64,000 nucleotides of DNA, from positions 1,674,001 through 1,738,000 of the forward strand of contig NZ_OZ186815.1 of assembly GCF_964273065.1 (NCBI RefSeq), read 5' to 3'. The stretch is from Nocardiopsis dassonvillei_B. Lineage in GTDB: Bacteria; Actinomycetota; Actinomycetes; Streptosporangiales; Streptosporangiaceae. Both the position numbers and the translations under genes were made by a program. Below the pieces are notes generated by a model. It had not been told where the DNA came from, did no database searches, and saw only the letters and a list, made by a program, of their open reading frames with translations. How positions within the stretch are numbered: position 1 is the stretch's first letter; the number at the start of each line of letters is the position of its first letter. Shown one piece after another: positions 16,936 to 25,605 of this stretch.

Positions 16936-18904
16936 CCCCCGCCAGCCCCGACAGGCGGCCCAGGGTCCACCCCCTCCCGCTCGGGTCCGCCCCGCGGGAG
17001 GCCAGCACGAGCAGGCGCTCGGCGCGCTCGTAGGACAGCCGCCGCCGCCCCGTGTCCGGGCACAGGTCCCGCGCCCCGGGGGTGCGGGCCGGGCCGGGGC
17101 GGCGGTCGGACAGGAACACGGGGCCGCGGGTGCGGTCGCCCACCAGCTCCGGCAGCAGCCGGGCGGTGCCCGAACGCCAGGTCACCGGGGTGGTGCCGAC
17201 CACCGCCGACCGGTCGTCGAGGTCCAGGTCCTCGACGTCGAGGGCCAGGGCGGTGCGCGCCGGGACACCGGACTCGTACAACAGGCACCACAGGGTGCGT
17301 TCGCGCAGCGGGGCCCCCTCCCCCTCCCACAGGGCGCGCACCGCGCCCGGGTCCGTCTCCGGCGGCGCGACCGCGGGTTCGGGCCGCCGTTCCAGCGCCG
17401 CGTCGATCCCCTCCAGGCCCGTTCGGGCGGCGAACGAGCGCACCGCCGACCGGTGCCGGTTCCAGGTGCGGGCGGCGGACCCGCCCCAGGCCGCGGCGAA
17501 CACCCCGGCCACCCGTTCCGCGGTCAGCTCGGCCACCGGCAGCCCCGCCCCCAGGGAGCGGCACAGGCGGTCCAGGGTCCGCCCGTAGGAGCGGGCGGCC
17601 TGCTCCCCCAGGTCGTCGCGGGCGAGGAAGGCGCGCACGGCCTCCCCCAGGAGGGGTCCGGCCGGGGCGGCGGGAAGGTCGGCGGCCAGGCCCAGCAGGA
17701 AGGCGCGTTCGGCCCGGTTGCCGGTGAGGCCGGCGGCCCGCTCGAACTCGACCCTGGCCTCGGCGGAGCGGCCCGACCGGAGCAGCAGGTCCCCGCGCAC
17801 GCTGGGCAGCAGGTGGTAGTCGCGCAGCGCCGGCTCCGCGGCCAGGGCGTCCACCAGTTCCAGGCCCCGGCCCGGGCCGTACGCCCGCCCCACCGCCACC
17901 GCCCGGTTGAGCAGCACCACCGGGGTCGGGGCCAGGTCCGCCAGCCGGTCGTACAGGGCCGCGATCCGGGCCCAGTCGGTGGACTCGGCGTCGGGTGCCT
18001 GCGCGTGGCAGACCGCGATGGCGGCCTGGAGCGTGTAGGGGCCGCGCGGGCCGCCCGCGTCGCGGGCGCGCAGCATCGCTGTGAACCCGCGCCGGATCGC
18101 CCCGGTGTCCCACCGGCTCCGGTCCTGTTCGTGCAGGCGCAGGAGTTCGCCCGAGGGGCCGGTGCGGGCGGCCGACCGCGACCGCTGGAGTTCCATCAGG
18201 GCGACCAGGGCGTGCGCCTCGGCCCGGTCGGGGACCAGTTCGGCGAGCATCCGGCCGGTGCGCAGCGCCTCCGCGCACAGGCGCGGCCGCATCAGCCCTG
18301 GTCCGGCGGTGGCGGTGTAGCCCTCGTTGAAGACGAGGTAGACCACGTCCAGGACGGCGGGCAGCCGTTCGGCGGCCTCCTCCGGTCCGGGCGGCTCCAG
18401 AGCGGCGCCCTGCTCGGCGAGCGTGCGCTTGGCGGCGGCGACCCGCCGGGTGATCTCGTGTTCGGGGGTGAGCAGGGCGCGCGCGATCTCGTTGTCGGTG
18501 AGGCCGGTGACCAGGCGCAGGGTGAGGGCGACGCGCTCGCCGACCGACAGGGCCGGGTGGCAGGTGAGCAGGAGCAGCCGCAGCACGTCCCCCGGCTCCC
18601 CGTCCGGTTCCCCGGGAGGGTCCGGAGTCCGTTCGAGGTCGCGGGCGATGCGCTCGTGTTCGCGTTCCAGGCGCTGTTCACGGCGGACCCGGTCCAGGGC
18701 CCGGCGTTTGGCCGCGGTGGTGATCCAGGCGGCGGGGTTGTCGGGCACCCCCTCGTGCGGCCACTGGCGCAGCGCGGCGACCAGCGCGTCCTGGGCGCAC
18801 TCCTCGGCGGTGCCGATGTCGCGCACGATCCGGGTGAGCACGGCGACGACACGCGCCGACTCGGCCTTCCAGACGGCGTCGACGACGTCGTGGACCTCAC
18901 TCAC
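16907..18904 (-). CDS. ECF42-type sigma factor fused to a degenerate tyrosine recombinase domain
   Basis: 665 residues. Residues 1-170 are sigma region 2 (AESARVVAVLTRIVRDIGTA, CAQDALVAAL, PAAWITTAAKRRALDRVRRE) and region 4. Residues about 180-410 are the DUF6596/TPR-like C-terminal extension of ECF42 sigma factors (VYLVFNEGY, YTLQAAIAVCHAQAPD). Such proteins end near residue 415; here 250 more residues follow. They resemble an integrase core-binding domain (about 424-500) and catalytic domain (about 520-650, LLYESGVPARTALALDVEDL). The catalytic pattern is broken: the HxxR segment reads WTLGRLSGLAG and the frame stops before the tyrosine. The start is GTG at 18904. The neighbouring YciI/DGPF gene is the classic ECF42 partner. 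Confidence 0.85.
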   Translation of the reverse strand: MSEVHDVVDAVWKAESARVVAVLTRIVRDIGTAEECAQDALVAALRQWPHEGVPDNPAAWITTAAKRRALDRVRREQRLEREHERIARDLERTPDPPGEPDGEPGDVLRLLLLTCHPALSVGERVALTLRLVTGLTDNEIARALLTPEHEITRRVAAAKRTLAEQGAALEPPGPEEAAERLPAVLDVVYLVFNEGYTATAGPGLMRPRLCAEALRTGRMLAELVPDRAEAHALVALMELQRSRSAARTGPSGELLRLHEQDRSRWDTGAIRRGFTAMLRARDAGGPRGPYTLQAAIAVCHAQAPDAESTDWARIAALYDRLADLAPTPVVLLNRAVAVGRAYGPGRGLELVDALAAEPALRDYHLLPSVRGDLLLRSGRSAEARVEFERAAGLTGNRAERAFLLGLAADLPAAPAGPLLGEAVRAFLARDDLGEQAARSYGRTLDRLCRSLGAGLPVAELTAERVAGVFAAAWGGSAARTWNRHRSAVRSFAARTGLEGIDAALERRPEPAVAPPETDPGAVRALWEGEGAPLRERTLWCLLYESGVPARTALALDVEDLDLDDRSAVVGTTPVTWRSGTARLLPELVGDRTRGPVFLSDRRPGPARTPGARDLCPDTGRRRLSYERAERLLVLASRGADPSGRGWTLGRLSGLAGVSPAGRPGG

Positions 18905-18966
18905 ACCGTCGATGACAGCACCGCCCCGGGCGCGGGCGCAACCCGGGGCGGAACCGTGCGGCGCGG

Positions 18967-19305
18967 TCAGGAGAAGACCTGCTGGATGACGCTCTCCCCG
19001 TCGCCGACGATCCGGCGGAACCGGCGGGCCAGCTCCAGCGCCTCCTCCCTGGTGGCGACGTCGACCAGCGCGAACCCGGCCACGGCCTCCTTGCTCTCGG
19101 TGAAGGGACCGTCGGTGACGGTGATCTCGTCCCCCTCGGAGACCATCCGGACCCCGCCGGGCTCCAGACCCCCGGTGGCCACCAGGACCCCGGCGGCGGT
19201 CAGTTCCTCCACGAACGCCGCCATCTCCACGTACAGGCCCTCGTCGGTGCGGGCGTTCTCCGAGGGACGGCTCATCATCAGGAATCGCACGGGGGTGCTC
19301 CTCAT
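18967..19305 (-). CDS. YciI/DGPF domain protein
   Basis: 112 residues, a single ferredoxin-like YciI domain with the DGPF motif (TVTDGPFTESKEAVAGFALV). DGPF proteins accompany ECF41/ECF42 sigma genes and are often the sigma factor's regulatory targets; their chemistry is unclear. The gene is 62 bp upstream of the sigma-factor gene on the same strand, so they likely share a transcript. The ATG at 19305 follows a GA-rich leader. Confidence 0.92.
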   Translation of the reverse strand: MRSTPVRFLMMSRPSENARTDEGLYVEMAAFVEELTAAGVLVATGGLEPGGVRMVSEGDEITVTDGPFTESKEAVAGFALVDVATREEALELARRFRRIVGDGESVIQQVFS

Positions 19306-19328
19306 CTCGTGATCTCTTGCGTGTCGGC

Positions 19329-19336
19329 TGTCGACA
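19329..19336. promoter_or_regulatory. TGTCGACA palindrome upstream of the DGPF gene
   Basis: TGTCGACA is 24 bp upstream of the DGPF start. The TGTCGA half matches the -35 element reported for ECF42-dependent promoters as I recall it, readable on either strand because of the symmetry. No convincing -10 partner at the right spacing was found, so the call is weak. Confidence 0.35.
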
Positions 19337-19353
19337 CTTCCACATCGTTCGGG

Positions 19354-19391
19354 CGATGTGACAGGGAACGCCGCCGTTCCCTGTCACATCG
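19354..19391. repeat. Perfect 17-bp inverted repeat between the DGPF and DUF998 genes
   Basis: Left arm 19354-19370 and right arm 19375-19391 are exact reverse complements around a CCGC loop. A third copy of the outer heptamer CACATCG lies at 19341-19347, making a second small stem with 19354-19360. There is no T-tract and it lies 50 bp before the DUF998 start, so it looks more like a regulatory hairpin or operator than a terminator. Confidence 0.8.
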
Positions 19392-19441
19392 GCGGTTCGA
19401 CGTGGGGGTGAGAACGCCACCGCACCGGAAGGACGCCGATC

Positions 19442-20113
19442 ATGACCGCCGCCCCGAGCCCCACCGGCACCACCCGCCCGACCGGCGCACGGCCGGACAC
19501 CCGTTCCCTGCTCCTCTGCGCCGCCGTCGCCGGACCGCTGTGGAGCGCCGTCTCCCTGGCCCAGGCCGTCGGCCGGGAGGGGTTCGACCTCACCCGCCAC
19601 CCGCTGAGCGCCCTGGGCAACGGCGACCTCGGCTGGCTCCAGATCGCGAACTTCGCCGTCGCCGGCCTGCTGGCCCTCGCGGGGGCGGTCGGGCTGCGCC
19701 GCGCCATGGCCGGCTCCCCCGGCGGCGTCTGGGTGCCCCGGCTCGTCGCGGCCTACGGCGCGGGAATGGTCGCGGCCGGCGTGTTCGTCATGGAACCGGC
19801 CGACGGATTCCCCGTCGGCACCCCCGAGGGCGTGCCCGCCGCGCTGGGATGGACGTCCTTCGCGCACATGGCCGCCGGTTCGCTCTCCTTCGCCGCCCTG
19901 ATCGCCGCCTGCTACGTCCTGGCCCGCCGCTTCGCCCGCACCGGCGACCGCACCCGCGCCGTGCTCTCCGCGGCCGCCGGCACCGCTCTGCTCCTGGGCG
20001 ACGGCTGGGCGATGACCGGCGGCGCCCTCGGCTCGCTGACCCTGGCCGCCGGGGCGATCACCGCGATGCTGTGGGTCTCCGCCGTCGCCGTCCGCCTCCT
20101 GCGCACCGCCTGA
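19442..20113 (+). CDS. DUF998 family membrane protein
   Basis: 223 residues with about six hydrophobic helices after a 20-residue polar start. The DUF998 signature is recognisable: FDLTRHPLSALGNGDLGWLQ followed by NFAVAGLLALAGAVGLRRAM. DUF998 proteins are small integral membrane proteins of unknown function, frequent next to ECF sigma and regulatory genes in Actinobacteria. It is divergent from the DGPF/sigma pair and may be part of the sigma regulon; the 17-bp inverted repeat lies in its leader. Confidence 0.85.
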   Translation: MTAAPSPTGTTRPTGARPDTRSLLLCAAVAGPLWSAVSLAQAVGREGFDLTRHPLSALGNGDLGWLQIANFAVAGLLALAGAVGLRRAMAGSPGGVWVPRLVAAYGAGMVAAGVFVMEPADGFPVGTPEGVPAALGWTSFAHMAAGSLSFAALIAACYVLARRFARTGDRTRAVLSAAAGTALLLGDGWAMTGGALGSLTLAAGAITAMLWVSAVAVRLLRTA

Positions 20114-20130
20114 ACGGTCCGGGAACCCCT

Positions 20131-20171
20131 CCCACCGGCCCCGTCCGCACCGTGCGGGCGGGGCCGGTGGG
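20131..20171 (+). terminator. Hairpin after the DUF998 gene
   Basis: CCCACCGGCCCC (20131-20142) pairs perfectly with GGGGCCGGTGGG (20160-20171), with a GC-rich inner stem. It lies 18 bp after the DUF998 stop and before a TAAGAT hexamer (20173-20178) that could be the -10 box of the epimerase promoter. Confidence 0.65.
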
Positions 20172-20239
20172 CTAAGATCTCCCGGTTCGGCAAAGGACCG
20201 GACCGTGGTGGGGAACCGGGTACGAGGGAAGGGCCGCAC

Positions 20240-21160
20240 GTGGGAGAGAGCATCGAACTGCGCTCGGGGGACTTCGGGGCGCGCATCGCGGCCGGGGGAG
20301 CCGCGCTCCAGGCGCTCACATGGCGGGGGGAGGACCTGGTGTGGCCCTACACCGGCGCGCCCACCGCGTTCCAGGGGCAGGTGCTCGCCCCCTGGCCCAA
20401 CCGGATCGGCGACGGCCGCTACCGGTTCGGCGGCACCGAACACCGGCTCGACACCAACGACCCGGCCACCGGCTCGGCCATCCACGGCCTGGTCCACGAC
20501 AGGGCCTGGATCCCGGTGCGGACCACCGAGGACACCGTGGAGCTGCACCTGGACCTGCCCGCGTCCGCCGGGTACCCCTTCCCGCTGGCGCTGGACCTCA
20601 CCTACCGGCTCGGCGATGACGGCCTCACCGTCACCACCGTTGTCCGCAACACCGGCGACGCCCCCGCCCCGTTCGGGCTGGGCTTCCACCCCTACCTCGA
20701 CCTGGGCGAACCCCTGCGGGACCTGGCCGCGCGCGGCGCGCTCACCCTGAGCGCCCCCGTGGAGGACCGCCTGCCGGTCGACGACCGGCTGCTGCCCGCC
20801 GGGGACCCCGTCGCGGTGGACGGCACCGACCTGGACTTCCGCCCGCCCGGCCGGGGGCCGGGCGGCACCGTGCTCGACACCGCGTTCACCATCGGCGGGC
20901 GCGACACCGACGGCCGCGCCTGGACCCACGTCGACGGGCCCCACCGCCGGGTGTCGGTGTGGTGCGACGAGAGCTTCGGGTACCTCCAGCTGTTCAGCTC
21001 CGACACCCTCGCCGGCGCCGACCGCCGCGCCCACCTCGCGGTCGAGCCGATGACCTGCCCGGCGGACGCGTTCAACACCGGCACCGGCCTCCTCGTCCTG
21101 GAACCCGGGGCGACCACCCGGCACGTGTTCGGCATCACCGCCTCCCCGGCCCGCGCCTGA
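20240..21160 (+). CDS. Aldose 1-epimerase (galactose mutarotase family)
   Basis: 306 residues, a complete beta-sandwich mutarotase-like protein. Recognisable parts are LAPWPNRIGDGRYRFGG (substrate-binding Arg), AIHGLVHDRAW with the conserved His, GLGFHPYLDL with the second His, and AVEPMTCPADAFN with the likely general-base Glu. These enzymes interconvert alpha and beta anomers of free hexoses. No galactose or glucose operon is next to it, so the sugar is not determined. The start is GTG at 20240 after GAGGGAAGGG. Confidence 0.9.
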   Translation: MGESIELRSGDFGARIAAGGAALQALTWRGEDLVWPYTGAPTAFQGQVLAPWPNRIGDGRYRFGGTEHRLDTNDPATGSAIHGLVHDRAWIPVRTTEDTVELHLDLPASAGYPFPLALDLTYRLGDDGLTVTTVVRNTGDAPAPFGLGFHPYLDLGEPLRDLAARGALTLSAPVEDRLPVDDRLLPAGDPVAVDGTDLDFRPPGRGPGGTVLDTAFTIGGRDTDGRAWTHVDGPHRRVSVWCDESFGYLQLFSSDTLAGADRRAHLAVEPMTCPADAFNTGTGLLVLEPGATTRHVFGITASPARA

Positions 21161-21174
21161 CGCCCCGCGCGGCC

Positions 21175-21774
21175 TCAGCGGCCGATGAGGTCGCGCAGGC
21201 GCAGCAGGTCCTCTTCGGTGTCGATGTCCTCGGGGCTGGCGACGTCGTCACAGGCCACGGGGGTGACCACGTGGGAGTAGGCGCGCAGGAACGGGCGCGC
21301 CCCCACGTCGTCCACGGCCATGGCGTGCACCGTGGACCAGTGCTCGCGGCCGATGAGCACCGGGTTGCGCTGGTTGCCCCGGTAGGTGGCCACCGCCGCG
21401 CGGGCGCCCTCGGCGTGCGCCGCGACCAGGCGGGCCACCGCCTCGGGGGTGACCAGCGGCTGGTCGGCCAGCGAGATCAGGACCGCGTCGACCCCGTCGG
21501 GCAGGGCGTCGATCCCGGACCGCACCGACGATCCCATCCCCGAGGACCAGTCCGGATTGAGCACCGTCCACGCGCCCGGGACCGCCGTGTCCGCCGCGCC
21601 CAGCACCACCACGACCGGTTCGCAGCCGCCGGCGCGCAGTGTGCGCACCCCCCGGTCGACCAGGCGCTCACCGCCGAGCTCGACCAGCGCCTTGGGCCGT
21701 CCCAGCCTGCTCCCCGACCCGGCCGCCAGCAGCATGCCCGCCACCCGGCCGCGTTCCCCGTCACGGCTTCCCAT
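21175..21774 (-). CDS. MobA-like nucleotidyltransferase
   Basis: 199 residues with an NTP-transferase fold. The nucleotide-binding LLAAGSGSRLGRPKALVELG opens the protein, and SLADQPLVTPEAV carries the metal-binding Asp. This branch (MocA/YgfJ-like) transfers CMP or GMP to molybdopterin to make the dinucleotide cofactor for molybdenum hydroxylases. The upstream xdhC gene (125 bp away, same strand) supports this. The start is uncertain: ATG at 21774, or a GTG near 21741 that has a better purine-rich leader. No molybdenum hydroxylase genes are in the window. Confidence 0.85.
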   Translation of the reverse strand: MGSRDGERGRVAGMLLAAGSGSRLGRPKALVELGGERLVDRGVRTLRAGGCEPVVVVLGAADTAVPGAWTVLNPDWSSGMGSSVRSGIDALPDGVDAVLISLADQPLVTPEAVARLVAAHAEGARAAVATYRGNQRNPVLIGREHWSTVHAMAVDDVGARPFLRAYSHVVTPVACDDVASPEDIDTEEDLLRLRDLIGR

Positions 21775-21899
21775 GGGGCGATGATGCCACGCGCGGGCAC
21801 CGCGCACCGGCCACCCGGGGAACCCCGTTCCCCGCTCTGCCCGGGACCGGCGCGCCACGCCGTCATGACCTGCGGATTTCCCGGCCCCCGGGTTTCGGT

Positions 21900-23060
21900 T
21901 CACCTGTCGACGTGACCGAATCCGGCCGGAACAAAGGGCTCCGCGGGGACGTCCCGATGGATCCGGCCCGAGGTCTCGCTCAGCGCCCGTCCGCTGCCGC
22001 CCCACCGGCTCCGCACCAGCTCCGCGGCGATCGACACCGCCGTCTCCTCCGGGGTGCGCGCCCCCAGGTCCAGGCCGATCGGCGAGTGCAGACGTGCCAG
22101 CTGCTCCTCCGTGACGCCCGCCTCGCGCAGCCGCGCCATCCGGTCCTCGTGGGTGCGCCGCGACCCCATCGCGCCGATGTACCCGGCCCGGGTGCGCAGC
22201 GCCGCCGTCAGCACCGGCACGTCGAACTTGGGGTCGTGGGTGAGCACGCAGACCGCCGTGCGCTCGTCGATGAGGTCGGCCACCTCGTCCAGGTACACGT
22301 GCGGCCACTTGACCACCACCTCCTCGGCGGCGGGGAAGCGCTTGGCGGTGGCGAACACCGGGCGGGCGTCGCACACCGTCACCCGGTAGCCCAGGAACGC
22401 GCCCATCCGGGCGACGGCGGCCGCGAAGTCGATGGCGCCGAACACCAGCATCCGCGGCGGCGGGGCGAACGACTGAACGAACACCTCCAGCTCGTCACCG
22501 CGCCGCTGTCCGTCCGCGCCGTAGCGCAGCAGGCCCGTGCTGCCCTGCGCCAGCATGCCGCGCACGTCGTCGTCCAGGGCGTCGGTCAGCCGGGCTCCGC
22601 CCGCGTCGCCCTCGGCGTGCCCCGGCCACACGATGCGGCGCCGCCCCGTCCGGCCCCCGCCGGAGGGGTCCGACACCACCGTGGCCACCGCCACCGGCTG
22701 GTGCTCCTCGATCGCCCCCAGCACCGAGCCCAGCGAGGGGTACCGCTCGCGGTCCACCGGCTCCACGAACACGTGCAGGGTACCGCCGCAGGTCAGGCCC
22801 ACACCGAAGGCCTCCTCGTCGGCGACCCCGTAGGTCCGGCGCAACGGCACCCCGGTGCGGATCGCCTCCATCGCCTCCTCGTAGACCGCGCCCTCGACGC
22901 AGCCGCCCGACAGGCTCCCGAAGACCTCGCCCGAGGCGCTCACCGCCATCGCCGCCCCGGCGGGCCGCGGCGCGCTCCTGAAGGTGTCGATCACCGTCGC
23001 GACGGCGAACGCCTCCCCCGAGGCGTACAGCTCCGCCACGGCCTCTCGGATATCACGCAC
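21900..23060 (-). CDS. XdhC/CoxI family molybdenum-cofactor insertion protein
   Basis: 386 residues with the two-domain XdhC layout. The N-terminal XdhC_CoxI domain includes FRSAPRPAGAAMAVSASGEV and GSLSGGCVEGAVYEEA with the conserved Cys. The C-terminal Rossmann-like domain includes MLVFGAIDFAAAVARMGAFL and IGAMGSRRTHEDR. XdhC proteins bind, protect and sulfurate the molybdenum cofactor before insertion into xanthine dehydrogenase or CO dehydrogenase-type enzymes. Paired with the MobA-like gene downstream. Confidence 0.92.
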   Translation of the reverse strand: MRDIREAVAELYASGEAFAVATVIDTFRSAPRPAGAAMAVSASGEVFGSLSGGCVEGAVYEEAMEAIRTGVPLRRTYGVADEEAFGVGLTCGGTLHVFVEPVDRERYPSLGSVLGAIEEHQPVAVATVVSDPSGGGRTGRRRIVWPGHAEGDAGGARLTDALDDDVRGMLAQGSTGLLRYGADGQRRGDELEVFVQSFAPPPRMLVFGAIDFAAAVARMGAFLGYRVTVCDARPVFATAKRFPAAEEVVVKWPHVYLDEVADLIDERTAVCVLTHDPKFDVPVLTAALRTRAGYIGAMGSRRTHEDRMARLREAGVTEEQLARLHSPIGLDLGARTPEETAVSIAAELVRSRWGGSGRALSETSGRIHRDVPAEPFVPAGFGHVDR

Positions 23061-23132
23061 GCGGCACCCCGCCCCCCGTCGCCCTCCACCTGTGTGGCCC
23101 TCACCACCAAACTACGCGCTCCGCACAGCACG

Positions 23133-23171
23133 ACGGGAGCCCACGTTCCGTCAAGAAACGCGGGCCCCCGT
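23133..23171 (-). terminator. Imperfect hairpin ending the rib operon
   Basis: Arms 23133-23149 and 23155-23171 pair at 14 of 17 positions. It lies 49 bp beyond the stop of the PH-domain gene, the last gene of the riboflavin cluster, and before the start of xdhC. Confidence 0.5.
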
Positions 23172-23219
23172 TGGACGTTCACACAAAAGCACCCGAAGGG
23201 CAGAAAGCGGACGCGGACC

Positions 23220-23681
23220 TCAGTCCCGGTCCGGCTCGGAGGCCTCGCCGCGACGGCGCAGCAGCTCCCGGAACTCCTCCAGCGCGACCCGGGACCGGTC
23301 GCCGTCAGCGCTCTGGATCCCCATCACCGCCAGCGTCGTCCCGTCGGACAGGTCCACCGACGGCCACGGCTCGCCCTCGGGCATCCGCACGTCCACGATC
23401 TCCGCCCACGACAGCACGTGCGTGCGGATGCTGTTGACCACCGTCACGCCGTCCGGCCCGGCCACCAGCCGGGGCCGGGCCAGCAGGTGCAGGGTCGCGG
23501 CGATCACCAGGCCCATGCCCACGAGCAGGACCCGGTCCATGACCCGCCAGTCGCCCGGCAGGATCAACGCCAGTACCGCCATCGTGGCCACGATCAGCAG
23601 CCCCAGCCCGTACGCGACCGCGCGCACCGCCCGGGGCCGCCAGACCCGGGGCGGCTCCGGCCGCTGCGACGCCTCGTCCAC
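23220..23681 (-). CDS. PH domain membrane protein downstream of ribH
   Basis: 153 residues from GTG at 23681, which has GAGGGAA seven bases upstream; ATG at 23714 is an alternative with a worse leader. Two membrane helices (about 23-45 and 50-70 in this numbering) precede a bacterial PH-like domain (LVAGPDGVTVVNSIRTHVLSW, with the conserved W-x-x-I/V-x-x-V pattern). The gene follows ribH in many Actinobacteria. No function is known; conserved linkage suggests a membrane role connected with flavin supply, which is inference. Confidence 0.8.
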   Translation of the reverse strand: MDEASQRPEPPRVWRPRAVRAVAYGLGLLIVATMAVLALILPGDWRVMDRVLLVGMGLVIAATLHLLARPRLVAGPDGVTVVNSIRTHVLSWAEIVDVRMPEGEPWPSVDLSDGTTLAVMGIQSADGDRSRVALEEFRELLRRRGEASEPDRD

Positions 23682-23742
23682 GGTCTGTTCCCTCGCCCGC
23701 ACCCGTACTCCCATTCCCCCGACGGCCGCCCGGCGGCCCGCG

Positions 23743-24216
23743 TCAGCTCCGCAGTCCGCGCAGGACCGCCGCCGCCTCCAGGGCGGCCAGGGCCGCCTCG
23801 GCGCCCTTGTCCTCCATGCTGCCCGGCAGCCCGGCACGGTCCCGCGCCTGTTCCAGGGTGTCACAGGTCAGCACACCGTTGCCCACGGGGGTGGACTGGC
23901 GCAGCGCCACGTCGGTGAGCCCCTGCGTCACCGACTGGCACACGTACTCGAAGTGCGGGGTACCGCCGCGGATGACCGCGCCCAGAGCGATCACCGCGTC
24001 ATGGCGGCGGGCCAGCTCCTGGGCCACCACCGGGAGCTCGACCGCCCCGGCCACCCGGACCACCACCGGCTCCGCGGCGCCCGCCTCCTTCACCACCGCC
24101 AGCGCGTTGGCCAGCATCGGCTCCACGATCGGCGCGTTCCACCGGGTCACCACGATGCCCACCGACATGCCGGAGGCGTCGATCCGCTGCCCCTGCGGGC
24201 GTCCTTCACCGCTCAT
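23743..24216 (-). CDS. ribH: 6,7-dimethyl-8-ribityllumazine synthase
   Basis: 157 residues. It condenses 5-amino-6-ribitylamino-uracil with dihydroxybutanone phosphate, the penultimate step of riboflavin synthesis. Typical segments are VTRWNAPIVEPMLANAL, GAVELPVVAQELA, IALGAVIRGGTPHFEYVCQS (phosphate and uracil binding, catalytic His) and VGNGVLTCDTLEQARDRAG. It lies 32 bp downstream of ribBA in the FMN-riboswitch operon. Confidence 0.97.
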   Translation of the reverse strand: MSGEGRPQGQRIDASGMSVGIVVTRWNAPIVEPMLANALAVVKEAGAAEPVVVRVAGAVELPVVAQELARRHDAVIALGAVIRGGTPHFEYVCQSVTQGLTDVALRQSTPVGNGVLTCDTLEQARDRAGLPGSMEDKGAEAALAALEAAAVLRGLRS

Positions 24217-24248
24217 CGCTTCTTGTCTCCCAGTCGTCTCGTGCTCGA

Positions 24249-25538
24249 TCAGTCGGTGGCGACGGACAGGTCGTGCCCCATCCGGTCTCGCTTGGTCCGC
24301 AGGTAGGCGGCGTTGTCGGGGGTGAGGAACGCGGGCATGAGCACCCGCTCCTTGACCCGCACCCCGTGCCGCTCCAGGCCCCGGGCCTTGTCCGGGTTGT
24401 TGGACAGCAGCCGCACCGAGGAGACCCCCAGGTCGATGAGGATCTGCGCCCCCGCGCCGAACTCACGGGCGTCGGCCGGCAGCCCCAGCCGCAGGTTGGC
24501 GTCGACGGTGTCGACACCCTCGTCCTGGAGGGCGTAGGCGCGCAGCTTGTGCAGCAGCCCGATACCGCGGCCCTCGTGGCCGCCCAGGTAGACGAGCACC
24601 CCGCGGCCCTCGCGGGCGATGTCGGCCATGGCCGCGTCCAGCTGGGGGCCGCAGTCGCAGCGGTGCGACCCGAACGCGTCGCCGGTCAGGCACTCCGAGT
24701 GCAGCCGCACCAGCACGTCCGTGCCCTCGCCCAGGTCGCCCATGACCAGGGCCACGTGCTCGGCGCCGTCGGTCGCCCCCTTGAACCCGATCGCGCGCCA
24801 CTCGCCGTGCCGGTTGGGCATGCGGGTCTCCACCAGGCGGGTCACCAGCGGCGGGTGCGCCTCGTCCTCGGTGAGGGACTCGCCCAGCGCCAGCCGGTGG
24901 GCGGCCAGCTGCTCCACCGACACCAGCTTCAGGCGGTGCTCGTCGGCGAACTCGCGCAGCCGCGGCAGCCGGGCCATGGTGCCGTCGTCGTCGACCACCT
25001 CGGCCAGCACCCCGGCGGGGCGCAGCCCGGCCAGCCGGGCGAAGTCCACCGACGCCTCGGTGTGGCCGCGCCGGGCCAGTACGCCGCCCGGGCGGGCGCG
25101 CAGCGGCAGGATGTGGCCGGGGCGCACGAAGTCGGTGGGGCGGCTGCCCTCCGCGGCCAGCAGGCGGATCGTGTGGGCCCGGTCGGCGGCGGAGATGCCG
25201 GTGCTGACGCCCTCGCGGGCGTCCACCGTGACGGTGTAGGCGGTGCGCAGGCTCTCCTCGTTGCGCGCCGTCATCAGCGGCAGGTCGAGCCGGTCCAGGT
25301 CCGGGCCCTCCATGGGCACGCAGACCACGCCGGAGGTGTGGCGGATCATGAACGCCAGCAGCTCGGGGGTGGCGAGTTCCGCCGCGAAGATGATGTCGCC
25401 CTCGTTCTCACGGTCCTCGTCGTCCACCACCACGATGGCGCGTCCGGCGGCGAAATCGGCGATGGCGTCCTCGATCGGGTCGAGGACCACGGGCCGCTCG
25501 GCGTCGGTCGCGGCCGGGGTGGTGTCGGTGACGGTCAT
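24249..25538 (-). CDS. ribBA: Bifunctional DHBP synthase / GTP cyclohydrolase II
   Basis: 429 residues. The N-terminal half is RibB (DDEDRENEGDIIFAAELATP; RPGHILPLRA; RRGHTEASVD), which makes 3,4-dihydroxy-2-butanone 4-phosphate from ribulose 5-phosphate. The C-terminal half is RibA, with the zinc site CLTGDAFGSHRCDCG and catalytic LGGHEGRGIGLLHKLRAY, which opens GTP. Both domains have their key residues. The start is ATG at 25538 with GGAGCGGGA just upstream; a longer frame exists but adds an unrelated proline-rich stretch. Confidence 0.97.
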   Translation of the reverse strand: MTVTDTTPAATDAERPVVLDPIEDAIADFAAGRAIVVVDDEDRENEGDIIFAAELATPELLAFMIRHTSGVVCVPMEGPDLDRLDLPLMTARNEESLRTAYTVTVDAREGVSTGISAADRAHTIRLLAAEGSRPTDFVRPGHILPLRARPGGVLARRGHTEASVDFARLAGLRPAGVLAEVVDDDGTMARLPRLREFADEHRLKLVSVEQLAAHRLALGESLTEDEAHPPLVTRLVETRMPNRHGEWRAIGFKGATDGAEHVALVMGDLGEGTDVLVRLHSECLTGDAFGSHRCDCGPQLDAAMADIAREGRGVLVYLGGHEGRGIGLLHKLRAYALQDEGVDTVDANLRLGLPADAREFGAGAQILIDLGVSSVRLLSNNPDKARGLERHGVRVKERVLMPAFLTPDNAAYLRTKRDRMGHDLSVATD

Positions 25539-25605
25539 TCCCGCTCCAGGTGTCGGTGGGTGGTGTGGGATCGGTGGCGGCCGCACGGGTCCGCCCCGGA
25601 AGGGA

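Noticed and set aside
18905..21124. Open frame continuing more than 2 kb upstream of the sigma-factor start
   Set aside because: It crosses the YciI, DUF998 and epimerase genes on other frames; the sigma region 2 signature starts right after GTG 18904.
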